Assembly: GCF_018982965.1 (NCBI RefSeq) | Contig: NZ_JACBYP010000058.1 | Location: forward strand, 1-49,448 | DNA length: 49,448 nt | DNA from: Streptomyces mayonensis | GTDB taxonomy: Bacteria > Actinomycetota > Actinomycetes > Streptomycetales > Streptomycetaceae | Reading direction: 5' to 3' | In this document: piece after piece, positions 16,417 through 24,161 of the stretch | Layout of the letters: the number at the start of each line of letters is the position of its first letter | Position numbering within the stretch: the first letter of the stretch is position 1 | The notes under the pieces: generated by a model | Database searches by the model: none | Seen by the model: the letters and a program-made list of their open reading frames with translations, nothing else | What the model was told of the DNA's origin: nothing | Translations under genes and position numbers: made by a program

Positions 16417-16471
16417 ACGCTAGGCGGCAGCCCGGCATCGTGCTTTACCTGAACCTTGACACGCGGTGAAC
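16417..16471 (-). promoter_or_regulatory. Promoter with PHO-box-like element for the GT2 operon
   Basis: On the minus strand GTTCACC starts at 16471, TAGCGT starts at 16422, and the GTG start codon at 16409. The distances (49 and 13) are identical to those on the other side at 16546-16608. Upstream, CTTCACG lies 22 bp before GTTCACC, in step with an 11-base repeat. Confidence 0.6.
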
Positions 16472-16545
16472 GAGGCGTGGCGAAGCCGTGAAGTGCGCCT
16501 GTTCAGGATGGCGGGGCGATCCGATTCCCCATTCGGCGATGTTCT

Positions 16546-16600
16546 GTTCACCCTTTGTTGGATTCCGGTTGGGCGGTTCCTAGAAATGCCTTCCTAGCGT
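16546..16600 (+). promoter_or_regulatory. Promoter with PHO-box-like repeats for the DUF6716/neuA/neuB genes
   Basis: Three 11-base units beginning GTT follow one another: GTTCACCCTTT (16546), GTTGGATTCCG (16557), GTTGGGCGGTT (16568). They end where a -35 region would lie relative to the -10-like TAGCGT (16595-16600). The GTG start codon is 13 bases after the first base of TAGCGT. This fits PhoP activation of a leaderless transcript. Confidence 0.6.
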
Positions 16601-16607
16601 CTACGAC

Positions 16608-17975
16608 GTGCCAGCAAGTGCAACGAAGGCCCTGCGAGTCGCCGTACTGGCGGACTCCGACACCCGGTGGAAATGGGGCGCGCTCACCGCGTCCCGCGTC
16701 TCTCCCGAGACCCTCGGCGACGCGGACGTCCGGCTCGACGGCTACCTCCTGCGCGGCCGAGCCACCCCCACCGCCCGCCAGCTGCGGGAAGTCGGCGTCG
16801 ACGCGGACTCGCTCCGCGAGGTGACCGCCGTCGAGTTCCTGCGCGCCATGGACGAGGCGCACGGCGAGGAGTCGTACGACGTCCTCGTCCTCGCCCTCGT
16901 CGGCGGCGGCGTCCAGGCGATGCTGCACGGACTGGCCCGGATCTGGCAGGACCGCCCCGACCGGCCCGCGGTCGTCACGGGCTACGTCGGCGTCGTCTAC
17001 GAGAAGCTTGCCGACGGCCTGCTGCTGCGGCACGGCGCCGACCTCGTCCTCGCCAACTCACGCCAGGACGCGGACCGGTTCCGCACCGTGTACGAGGGGG
17101 TCGGCGCCGACGCGTCCGCCGTGACCGAGGTCGCCCTGCCCTTCCTGGGCGGCGCCACCTACGCGGGCGAACCGGACGGCGAGGGGGACGGGGAGCGCGG
17201 CGGGGAGCGCCCCTACACGGTCGTCTTCGCGGCCCAGCCCTCCGTGCCCGACAGCCGCCGGGACCGTACGTACCTCCTCGAACGGCTGATCCGCCACGCC
17301 CGCCGGCACCCCGAGCGCGAGGTCCTGCTCAAGCTGCGCTCCAGGCCCGGCGAGCACACCACGCACATCGAGGAACTGCCCTACCAGAAGCTGGTGCAGC
17401 GAGCCGACCCGCCGGCCAACTTCCGCCTGGTCTACGGGCACATGGGCGAGGTCCTCGACCGCACCGACCTGCTGGTCACCGTCAGCTCCACGGCGGCCCT
17501 CGAATCCCTGCACCGCCGCATCCCCACCGTCGTCCTGAGCGACCTCGGGGTGCGCGAGGCGCTCGGCAACCACCACTTCGTGGGCTCCGGCTGCCTCGCC
17601 TCCTGGGACCAGCTCGACGAGGGCCACCGCCCGGCGCCCGACCCCGAGTGGGTCGCCCGGCAGGGCGTGGCGGCGGACGGCGGCTACGAGACCGCCTTCG
17701 ACGAGGCCCGGGCGCGCATCGCCGCCCTCCTCGCCCGGCCCGGCGGCCTGCCCCCGCTCGCCCCCTACTACACGCTGGTCACCGCGCCCGGCTACCTCCC
17801 CGGCATCCTCGCCCGCCACCATCTCGCCCCCGACGGCACCCCGCTGCCCGGCGCCCCCGCGGCCGACCGGGCCCCGGGACCCGTCCGCCAGGTCGTCCGC
17901 CGGGCGGCCCGCGGCGCCTACCGCCACGGCGTCCAGCGCGTCGCCCCGGTGATCCGCCGCATGGGGGAGCTGTGA
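16608..17975 (+). CDS. Putative GT-B glycosyltransferase of the DUF6716 type
   Basis: A 455-residue protein I recognise as similar to the DUF6716 putative glycosyltransferases of actinobacteria. It begins with A-V-L-A-D-S-D-T-R-W-K-W-G, has G-Y-V-G-V-V-Y-E-K near residue 125, and in its second half L-L-K-L-R-S-R-P-G-E-H-T-T-H and V-T-V-S-S-T-A-A-L-E-S. The last two have the layout of the HP-like and S-S/T motifs of CMP-sugar GT-B enzymes. The last 40 residues are Arg-rich (R-R-A-A-R-G-A-Y-R-H-G). It is first of a likely transcript with neuA and neuB, and divergent from the GT2 operon. GTG start, no Shine-Dalgarno, probably leaderless. Its role as a nonulosonate or hexose transferase is inferred. 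Confidence 0.75.
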   Translation: MPASATKALRVAVLADSDTRWKWGALTASRVSPETLGDADVRLDGYLLRGRATPTARQLREVGVDADSLREVTAVEFLRAMDEAHGEESYDVLVLALVGGGVQAMLHGLARIWQDRPDRPAVVTGYVGVVYEKLADGLLLRHGADLVLANSRQDADRFRTVYEGVGADASAVTEVALPFLGGATYAGEPDGEGDGERGGERPYTVVFAAQPSVPDSRRDRTYLLERLIRHARRHPEREVLLKLRSRPGEHTTHIEELPYQKLVQRADPPANFRLVYGHMGEVLDRTDLLVTVSSTAALESLHRRIPTVVLSDLGVREALGNHHFVGSGCLASWDQLDEGHRPAPDPEWVARQGVAADGGYETAFDEARARIAALLARPGGLPPLAPYYTLVTAPGYLPGILARHHLAPDGTPLPGAPAADRAPGPVRQVVRRAARGAYRHGVQRVAPVIRRMGEL

Positions 17976-18022
17976 CCGGCCGCCCGACACCCGCGAGCAC
18001 GACCACCGCGCGGACGCCGGAC

Positions 18023-18310
18023 GCCTCGCACGGTGCGGTCTCTTCGGGGGCGCCGGACTCTCCGCGTGGAGCGGCCTCTCCGGGGACGCCGGACGCCCCG
18101 CGTGGCCCGGCCTCTCAGGGAACCCCGGACGTTTCACACGGTGCGGTCTCTTCGGGGGCGCCGGACTCCCCGCGTGGCCCGGTCTCTCCGCGAACCCGGA
18201 ACGCCTCGCACGGCGCGGCCTCCCCGCGGACCCCGGACTCCCGGCGTGGCCCGGCCTCCCCGCGAACCCCGGACGCCCCGCACGGCCCGGACTCCCCGCG
18301 AACCCCGAAC
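18023..18310 (+). repeat. 36-bp minisatellite, eight in-frame units
   Basis: Eight units of exactly 36 bp run from 18023 to 18310. In the frame of neuA they encode 12-residue repeats such as A-S-H-G-A-V-S-S-G-A-P-D and A-P-H-G-P-D-S-P-R-T-P-N. The frame is open from a GTG at 17972, which overlaps the DUF6716 stop, so neuA could carry a 124-residue repeat extension. The good ribosome site at 18331 suggests instead that the array is an intergenic minisatellite. Confidence 0.88.
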
Positions 18311-18343
18311 TCTCCGCAGTCCCCTGCGCAAGGAGCAGACCCC

Positions 18344-19633
18344 ATGACCCACCCGGAAGCGGGCCAGGGCGCCTCGGTGCGCCGGGTGCTCGCCGTCATC
18401 CCCGCCCGCGGCGGCTCCAAGGGAGTGCCCGCGAAGAACCTCGCCCCCGTCGGCGGCGTCCCCCTGGTGGTCCGCGCGGTGCGCGAGTGCCGGGCCACCC
18501 GCCTCGTGACGGACGTCGTCGTCTCCACCGACGACCAGGCCATCGCCGCCGCGGCCCGCGAGGCCGGCGCCGAGGTCGTGCTGCGGCCCGCCGCCATCGC
18601 CGGGGACACGGCCACCTCCGAGGCCGCGGTGCTGCACGCCATGGACACCCACGAGGCCCTGCACGGCGCCGCCGTCGACGTGGTGCTGCTCGTGCAGTGC
18701 ACCAGCCCCTTCATCGTCCGCGAGGACATCGACGGCGTGGCCGGCGCGGTCGCCGAGGGCGGCGCGGACACCGCGGTGACGGTGGCGGCGTTCCACGGCT
18801 TCGTGTGGCGCGACGGCACGGACGAGGCGTCCGAGGACGGCGCGGGCCGGGACTCCGGCGGTTACGGCGTCAACCACGACAAGTCGTACCGCCCCCGCCG
18901 CCAGGACCGCCCCCAGGACCTCCTGGAGACCGGCGCCGCCTACGCCATGGCCGCCCCCGGCTTCCGCGAGCACGGGCACCGCTTCTTCGGCCGCACCGAA
19001 CTGGTCCGCACCGACCCGGCCCGTGTCCTGGAGGTCGACGACCCGCACGACCTGGCCCGCGCCCGCGCCCTGGCGCCGCACTTCGACGCCGCCCGGCCCG
19101 GCGCCCTGCCGACCGCCGACGACGTCGACGCGGTCGTCCTCGACTTCGACGGCACCCAGACCGACGACCGGGTGCTGATCGACTCCGACGGACGCGAGTT
19201 CGTCTCCGTCCACCGCGGCGACGGACTCGGCATCGCCGCCCTGCGCCGCAGCGGACTGACGATGCTGATCCTGTCCACGGAGGTGAACCCGGTCGTCGCC
19301 GCCCGCGCGCGCAAGCTCAAGCTCCCCGTGCTGCACGGCATCGACCGCAAGGACCTCGCCCTCAAGCAGTGGTGCGAGGAACAGGGCATCGCGCCCGAAC
19401 GCGTGCTCTACGTCGGCAACGACGTCAACGACCTCCCGTGCTTCGCCCTCGTCGGCTGGCCCGTGGCGGTCGCGAGCGCCCACGACGCCGTACGCGGCGC
19501 GGCCCGCGCGGTCACCACCGTCCCCGGCGGCGAGGGCGCGATCCGCGAGGTCGCGACCTGGCTCCTGGGCCCGTCCCTGGACGCCCTCGACCCCCCTGTC
19601 GAAACCACCCCCACGCTCACCCAGTCCAAGTAA
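18344..19633 (+). CDS. neuA: CMP-nonulosonate (Kdn) synthetase fused to HAD phosphatase
   Basis: A 429-residue two-domain enzyme. Residues 15-240 are a CMP-sialate-synthetase domain with V-I-P-A-R-G-G-S-K-G-V-P-A-K-N near the start, Q-C-T-S-P-F and E-T-G-A-A-Y. Residues 260-410 are a KdsC-like HAD phosphatase: D-F-D-G-T-Q-T-D-D with Asp267 as nucleophile and Asp269 as general acid, S-T-E, K-L-K-L-P-V-L-H-G-I and G-N-D-V-N-D. In family terms the HAD part removes phosphate from Kdn-9-phosphate and the first domain activates Kdn with CTP, so one protein covers both steps between NeuB and the transferases. ATG at 18344 is set by AAGGAG eight bases upstream; a GTG at 17972 would add the 12-residue repeats. 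Confidence 0.9.
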   Translation: MTHPEAGQGASVRRVLAVIPARGGSKGVPAKNLAPVGGVPLVVRAVRECRATRLVTDVVVSTDDQAIAAAAREAGAEVVLRPAAIAGDTATSEAAVLHAMDTHEALHGAAVDVVLLVQCTSPFIVREDIDGVAGAVAEGGADTAVTVAAFHGFVWRDGTDEASEDGAGRDSGGYGVNHDKSYRPRRQDRPQDLLETGAAYAMAAPGFREHGHRFFGRTELVRTDPARVLEVDDPHDLARARALAPHFDAARPGALPTADDVDAVVLDFDGTQTDDRVLIDSDGREFVSVHRGDGLGIAALRRSGLTMLILSTEVNPVVAARARKLKLPVLHGIDRKDLALKQWCEEQGIAPERVLYVGNDVNDLPCFALVGWPVAVASAHDAVRGAARAVTTVPGGEGAIREVATWLLGPSLDALDPPVETTPTLTQSK

Positions 19634-19644
19634 GGAACCCCAGC

Positions 19645-20583
19645 ATGAGCACGAACTCCCGCATCCGCAGCTTCGGCACCCGCGAGGCCGGCCCCGGCCG
19701 CCCCGTCTACGTCACCGGTGAGATCGGCATCAACCACAACGGCGAGCTGGAGAACGCCTTCAAGCTGATCGACGCCGCCGCCGAGGCGGGCTGCGACGCC
19801 GTCAAGTTCCAGAAGCGCACCCCGGAGATCTGCACCCCGCGCGACCAGTGGGACATCGAGCGGGACACCCCCTGGGGCCGCATGACCTACATCGACTACC
19901 GCCACCGCGTGGAGTTCGGCGAGGACGAGTACCGCCAGATCGACGAGTACTGCAAGACCAAGAACATCGACTGGTTCGCCTCCCCGTGGGACACCGAGGC
20001 CGTCGCCTTCCTGGAGAAGTTCGACGTCCCCGCCCACAAGGTCGCCTCCGCCTCGCTGACCGACGACGAGCTGCTGCGCGCCCTGCGCGCCACCGGCCGC
20101 ACCATCATCCTCTCCACCGGCATGTCCACCCCGAAGCAGATCCGCCACGCGGTCGAGGTGCTCGGCTCGGACAACATCCTGATGTGCCACGCCACGTCGA
20201 CGTACCCGGCGCAGGCCGAGGAGCTGAACCTGCGGGTCATCAACACCCTCCAGCAGGAGTTCCCCAACGTCCCGATCGGCTACTCCGGCCACGAGACCGG
20301 CCTGCAGACCACGCTCGCCGCCGTCGCCCTCGGCGCCACCTTCGTCGAGCGCCACATCACCCTCGACCGCGCCATGTGGGGCTCCGACCAGGCCGCCTCC
20401 GTCGAGCCGCAGGGCCTGACCCGCCTGGTGCGCGACATCCGCACCATCGAGGCCTCCCTCGGCGACGGCGTCAAGAAGGTCTACGACTCGGAGCTCGGCC
20501 CGATGAAGAAGCTGCGCCGCGTCACCGGTGTCGTCGCCGAGGCGGAGATCGCCGCCGCCGCGGGCGAGCCGGTCACGGTCTGA
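19645..20583 (+). CDS. neuB: Nonulosonic acid (Kdn-9-phosphate type) synthase, NeuB family, without C-terminal SAF domain
   Basis: A 312-residue TIM-barrel enzyme that condenses PEP with a mannose derivative to make a nine-carbon keto acid. It shows G-E-I-G-I-N-H-N-G (25-33), V-K-F-Q-K, L-S-T-G-M-S-T, C-H-A-T-S-T-Y-P-A, G-Y-S-G-H-E-T-G and E-R-H-I-T-L-D-R-A-M-W-G-S-D. Typical NeuB proteins are about 340-350 residues and end in an antifreeze-like SAF domain that closes the active site of the partner subunit; this one stops at A-A-A-G-E-P-V-T-V and lacks it. The companion HAD domain and absence of a GlcNAc epimerase favour mannose-6-phosphate as substrate. AAGGA lies eight bases before the ATG, 11 bp after neuA. 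Confidence 0.9.
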   Translation: MSTNSRIRSFGTREAGPGRPVYVTGEIGINHNGELENAFKLIDAAAEAGCDAVKFQKRTPEICTPRDQWDIERDTPWGRMTYIDYRHRVEFGEDEYRQIDEYCKTKNIDWFASPWDTEAVAFLEKFDVPAHKVASASLTDDELLRALRATGRTIILSTGMSTPKQIRHAVEVLGSDNILMCHATSTYPAQAEELNLRVINTLQQEFPNVPIGYSGHETGLQTTLAAVALGATFVERHITLDRAMWGSDQAASVEPQGLTRLVRDIRTIEASLGDGVKKVYDSELGPMKKLRRVTGVVAEAEIAAAAGEPVTV

Positions 20584-20595
20584 CCCCAGTACGAC

Positions 20596-20628
20596 ACCCG
20601 GGGCCGGACGCCCTGTCCGGCGCCGGGT
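20596..20628 (+). terminator. Hairpin after neuB
   Basis: ACCCGG (20596-20601) pairs with CCGGGT (20623-20628) and CCGGAC (20604-20609) with GTCCGG (20615-20620), loop GCCCT. It could terminate the neuB transcript or reduce read-through to the next gene, 45 bp on. Confidence 0.55.
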
Positions 20629-20673
20629 CTCGACACCCCCATCAGGCCCTCACCACGGGACGGTCCTACGCCG

Positions 20674-21741
20674 ATGAGCCCCCGCGCCGGGAATGCCGGC
20701 CCCCGCACTCTCGCCTTCGTCGAGAGCCCGGTACAACTGCTGAACGTGCTGGAGTGGGCGCACACCCGCGCACCCGGCGCGGAGCTCACCCTCGTGGTCC
20801 TCTCGCCCGTCGACCCGATGACCCGCGGCCAGCTGCGCCGCATGGCGGAACTGGCCCGCCAGGAGGGCCACGAGATCCGCTGGGAGGAGGCCAGAGGAGG
20901 GGCGACCGCCCCCTTCCGCACGGTCGGCGGCCTCACCACCGAACTGCGCCGGGCGGAACGGATCGTCATGGGCGACCCCTTCTCCCGCTACGTGCAGCTG
21001 CTGCTGACCATCACCCGCGCCCACGACCTCGTCGTCGTCGACGACGGCACGGCCACGATGGAGTTCGTCACCCAGCTGGCCCACGGCGAACGCCTGGTCC
21101 GCTGGCACCGCAAGGGCAGCCGCCCCGGCCCGCGCGACCTGCTCTTCGCCCCGGTGTCCCGCTCCGCCCGGCACCGGCTGACCCCGGCCGCGGACCGCGA
21201 GGTCTCCGTCTTCTCCTCCATGCCCATCGAGGACGTCCCCGACGGCGTCACCGTCACCGCCAACGACTTCGGCTGGACCCGCGCCCGCTTCGGCCCGCCC
21301 CGCGTCACCCAGGGCGCCGACATGGTCGGCACCTCCCTGGTCGAGACCGGAGTCGTCGACGCCGACCGGTACGTGGACGCCGTGCGGGGCCTGGCGAAGG
21401 CCCACGGTGCGGCCCGCTACTTCGCCCACCGCCGCGAGAGCGCCGAGAAGCTGCACCGGCTGGCCGTCGAGACGGGGCTGCAGATCGTCCGCCCCGACCT
21501 GCCCCTCGAACTGATCGCCCGCCGCGGCCCGGTCGGCCGCACCGTCCTCAGCTTCCCCTCCACCGTCGTCCACACCCTCCCGCTGGCCCTGGCCGGTACC
21601 GAGGTCCGCGTCGCCGTCTGCGACATCGACCCCGCCTGGCTCACCGAGACCGCCTCCCCGCGGGCCCGGGGCTTCCTGTCCGGCGTGACGGGCTCGGCCC
21701 GCGACGTCCACCGGCTCTCGGCGGTGACGGGGGCGGGGTAG
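20674..21741 (+). CDS. Second polysialyltransferase-like GT-B protein
   Basis: A 355-residue protein with the D-D-G motif (V-V-V-D-D-G-T-A-T-M-E, 121-131) at the place of the D/E-D/E-G signature, A-H-R-R-E-S-A-E-K at the HP-motif position (Arg replaces Pro), and L-S-F-P-S-T-V-V-H-T, a good S-S/T motif. The N-terminus T-L-A-F-V-E-S-P-V-Q-L-L-N-V is typical of LOS/polysialyltransferase GT-B folds. It probably uses CMP-Kdn made by its upstream neighbours. The two GT-B homologues in this cluster could split initiation and extension, but the sequence cannot say which does which. The ribosome site is weak (ACGGGACGG further upstream). Confidence 0.7.
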   Translation: MSPRAGNAGPRTLAFVESPVQLLNVLEWAHTRAPGAELTLVVLSPVDPMTRGQLRRMAELARQEGHEIRWEEARGGATAPFRTVGGLTTELRRAERIVMGDPFSRYVQLLLTITRAHDLVVVDDGTATMEFVTQLAHGERLVRWHRKGSRPGPRDLLFAPVSRSARHRLTPAADREVSVFSSMPIEDVPDGVTVTANDFGWTRARFGPPRVTQGADMVGTSLVETGVVDADRYVDAVRGLAKAHGAARYFAHRRESAEKLHRLAVETGLQIVRPDLPLELIARRGPVGRTVLSFPSTVVHTLPLALAGTEVRVAVCDIDPAWLTETASPRARGFLSGVTGSARDVHRLSAVTGAG

Positions 21742-21770
21742 CCGACGGGAGCCGCGCCCGGCGCTGCCGG

Positions 21771-22460
21771 CTACTGGCGCACGAGCCCGAGCGGATCGAC
21801 GGAGAGGGGGAAGGGCGCGTCCAGATGAGCGGTCGCGCCCGCGGAGGCGACGGAGCGCTCCACGTACTGGTCGCCCTTCAGCTCGTAGACGGTGAGTGTC
21901 GGCGCCGACTCGGTCTTCAGACACCAGAAATGCGGGACGGCGGCCTCCGCGTACAGTGCGCGACTGCCCTTGCGCTCCACGGTGCGGTCGCCCGGGGCGG
22001 CGAGTTCGACGACGAGCCGGACCGCCTCGACGTCGATCGTGGCCGGATCCTCGGAGGCCGCGTGGGCGTCGGCCACGACCAGGTCGGGCACGACCAGCCG
22101 GGACGGCAGGACGATGTTCACGTCTCCCAGGACCTCCACCGGTGCGCCGGCGGCGCGGGCCGCGGCGTCCAACGCGGCGTGCAGGCGGAACGCGGCCCGG
22201 CGGTGACGGACTCCCTCCAGGCAGTGCGAGCCACGGATGTCGGCGACGCGGGCCCGGCGTGGCCCGGGCAGCACATCGATCAGGCCTCGCTCGCTCAACG
22301 TGCTGAACACCTTGTCGATGGTCTGCCGGGATGTCTCGTGCCGATGCATGGCCTCGCGCCGTGCCGGCATCTCGCTTCCGGCCTCCAGCTCTCCCGAAAT
22401 GATCTTGGCGGAGTAGCGTGCGACCAGTTCACGGACCACCTGCCGACTCGGGTCTGCCAT
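21771..22460 (-). CDS. GntR-type winged helix fused to a Uma2-family domain
   Basis: A 229-residue protein. Residues 1-75 form a GntR-type helix-turn-helix (V-R-E-L-V-A-R-Y-S-A-K-I-I-S-G-E-L, then T-S-R-Q-T-I-D-K-V-F-S-T-L). Residues 90-215 match Uma2 (PD-(D/E)XK-like): V-P-D-L-V-V-A-D-A, L-V-V-E-L-A-A-P-G-D-R-T-V-E-R-K, Y-A-E-A-A-V-P-H-F-W. Uma2 proteins are abundant in Streptomyces and of unknown role. The ATG at 22460 is preferred because the domain starts there and GGGGCAG precedes it; the frame stays open 312 bp further upstream. It overlaps nothing and is convergent with the glycan cluster. Confidence 0.8.
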   Translation of the reverse strand: MADPSRQVVRELVARYSAKIISGELEAGSEMPARREAMHRHETSRQTIDKVFSTLSERGLIDVLPGPRRARVADIRGSHCLEGVRHRRAAFRLHAALDAAARAAGAPVEVLGDVNIVLPSRLVVPDLVVADAHAASEDPATIDVEAVRLVVELAAPGDRTVERKGSRALYAEAAVPHFWCLKTESAPTLTVYELKGDQYVERSVASAGATAHLDAPFPLSVDPLGLVRQ

Positions 22461-22878
22461 TTTTCTGCCCCTTCCGACGGTGCGCTCGGAGGCACGTCCC
22501 ACCTGTAGCTGTCCAGGGCCCGGTGCTTGTATTCCGAGCGATTGCCGGAAGAGGCTGAGGGGCGGCGGAACCGGAAAGGGCCGGTGCGGGTCCGGCCCGC
22601 CACAGCCGTTGAGGGCAACGGCCCCTGGCGTGGGCCCCGGGCCCCGGCGCGGAGGGCCGCCATGCGGACGGCTCCGGCGTGGCCCAGCCGTAGCGTGGTA
22701 TGCGTGAGGGGAGCAAGTGAACAGGAAGACGGAGCCGGGTGCCGAGGCCACAAAACGGGTGAGTGTACCCACCCCCGTTGAGAGCCATGCGCCGAGCGGC
22801 CAACTTTCTTCCCCTGACGGGCTGAAATTTTGTTGATCGAGGGACAGTTGGCCACCCCGGCGTCCTACCCTTCAGAGG
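22461..22878. other. 418-bp divergent intergenic region with an inverted repeat
   Basis: Between the GntR/Uma2 gene and the M20 peptidase gene. The only clear structure is GGCCAACT (22798-22805) facing AGTTGGCC (22846-22853) across a fairly A/T-rich 40-bp interval just before the peptidase start. That interval could be an operator pair. No coding sense is evident in the rest. Confidence 0.5.
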
Positions 22879-24129
22879 GTGAACGTGTTGATGTCCCCAG
22901 AGTCCGAGGCCGACACTCCCGGTGAACCCACGCTGCCCGGCACCTTGCCGGAGGCGCTGCGCGCGGAGCTCGTGGCCTTCCGCCACGACCTCCACATGCA
23001 TCCCGAGCTGGGCAACCAGGAGTTCCGCACCACCGCCGCGATCAAGGAACGGCTGGAGCGGGCCGGCCTGAAGCCCCGCGTGCTTCCCATCGGAACGGGG
23101 CTCGTCTGCGACATCGGCACCGGCACCGACTCCGGACAGTGGTCCGGCGGACCGCGCATGCTCGCCCTGCGGGCCGACATCGACGCCCTGCCCATCCCGG
23201 ACACCAAGAGCGAGTGCGCGTACCGCTCGCGGGTGCCGGACCGCGCCCACGCCTGCGGACACGACGTGCACACCACCGTCGTCCTCGGCGCCGGCCTCGT
23301 CCTCGCCGCCCTGCACGAGCAGGGCCTGCTGCCCCGGCCCGTGCGGCTGCTCTTCCAGCCCGCCGAGGAGGTGCTGCCCGGCGGCGCGGCCGACGCCATC
23401 GAGGGCGGCGCACTCGACGGGGTGCGCCGCATCCTTGCCGTGCACTGCGACCCCCGCGTGGACGCCGGGAGGATCGGGCTGCGGGTCGGCCCCATCACCT
23501 CCGCCTGCGACCGGCTGGAGGTCGCCCTCGACGGCCCCGGCGGCCACACCGCCCGCCCGCACCTCACCACCGACCTGGTCACCGCCGCCGCCCGCGTGGT
23601 CACCGACGTGCCCCCGCTCGTCGCCCGGCGCGTCGACAGCCGCAGCGGACTCGCCCTGACCTGGGGCCGTATCGAGTCCGGGCACGCCCCGAACGTCATC
23701 CCGCAGCACGCCGAACTCGCCGGGACCGTGCGCTGCCTCGACCTCGACTCCTGGCGACAGGCGCCCGACCTCGTGGTGGGCGCCATCGACGAGATCGCCA
23801 ACCTGTACCGGGCCAAGTCCGAGATCACCTACGTCCGCGGCGTCCCCCCGGTCGTCAACGAGGTCACCAGCACGGAACTCCTCCAGGCCGCGATGGCCGC
23901 CCGGCGCGGCACCGACTCCGTCGAGGGCACCGAGCAGAGCCTCGGCGGCGAGGACTTCTCCTGGTACCTGGAGCACGTGCCCGGCGCGATGGCCCGCCTC
24001 GGCGTCCGCCCGCCCGGCGAACGCACGGTCCGCGACCTGCACCAGGGCGACTTCGACGTCGACGAGCGCGCGATCACGGTCGGCGTGGAGATGTTCACCG
24101 CGGCGGTACTCATCGACGCGGTGCAGTGA
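22879..24129 (+). CDS. M20D-family metallo-aminoacylase/amidohydrolase
   Basis: A protein of up to 416 residues of the AbgB/HipO/IAA-amino-acid hydrolase group, which removes acyl groups from amino acids or small peptides with a metal centre. Seen: F-R-H-D-L-H-M-H-P-E-L-G, A-C-G-H-D-V-H-T (Cys126, His128), Q-P-A-E-E near 165, G-P-G-G-H-T-A-R-P dimerisation region, A-P-N-V-I-P, and G-G-E-D-F-S-W-Y. Three in-frame starts compete (GTG 22879, GTG 22885, ATG 22891); AGAGGG at 22874-22879 best fits the second or third. It stands alone, with a strong hairpin after it. Confidence 0.88.
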   Translation: MNVLMSPESEADTPGEPTLPGTLPEALRAELVAFRHDLHMHPELGNQEFRTTAAIKERLERAGLKPRVLPIGTGLVCDIGTGTDSGQWSGGPRMLALRADIDALPIPDTKSECAYRSRVPDRAHACGHDVHTTVVLGAGLVLAALHEQGLLPRPVRLLFQPAEEVLPGGAADAIEGGALDGVRRILAVHCDPRVDAGRIGLRVGPITSACDRLEVALDGPGGHTARPHLTTDLVTAAARVVTDVPPLVARRVDSRSGLALTWGRIESGHAPNVIPQHAELAGTVRCLDLDSWRQAPDLVVGAIDEIANLYRAKSEITYVRGVPPVVNEVTSTELLQAAMAARRGTDSVEGTEQSLGGEDFSWYLEHVPGAMARLGVRPPGERTVRDLHQGDFDVDERAITVGVEMFTAAVLIDAVQ

Positions 24130-24161
24130 CCGCCCCGGGCCCGTGACCCGGCCGCTCCCGA

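Noticed and set aside
5392..21741. Sialic acid (Neu5Ac) capsule for host mimicry
   Set aside because: There is no NeuC epimerase or NeuD acetyltransferase, the HAD domain suits Kdn-9-phosphate, and the organism is a soil-type Streptomyces.
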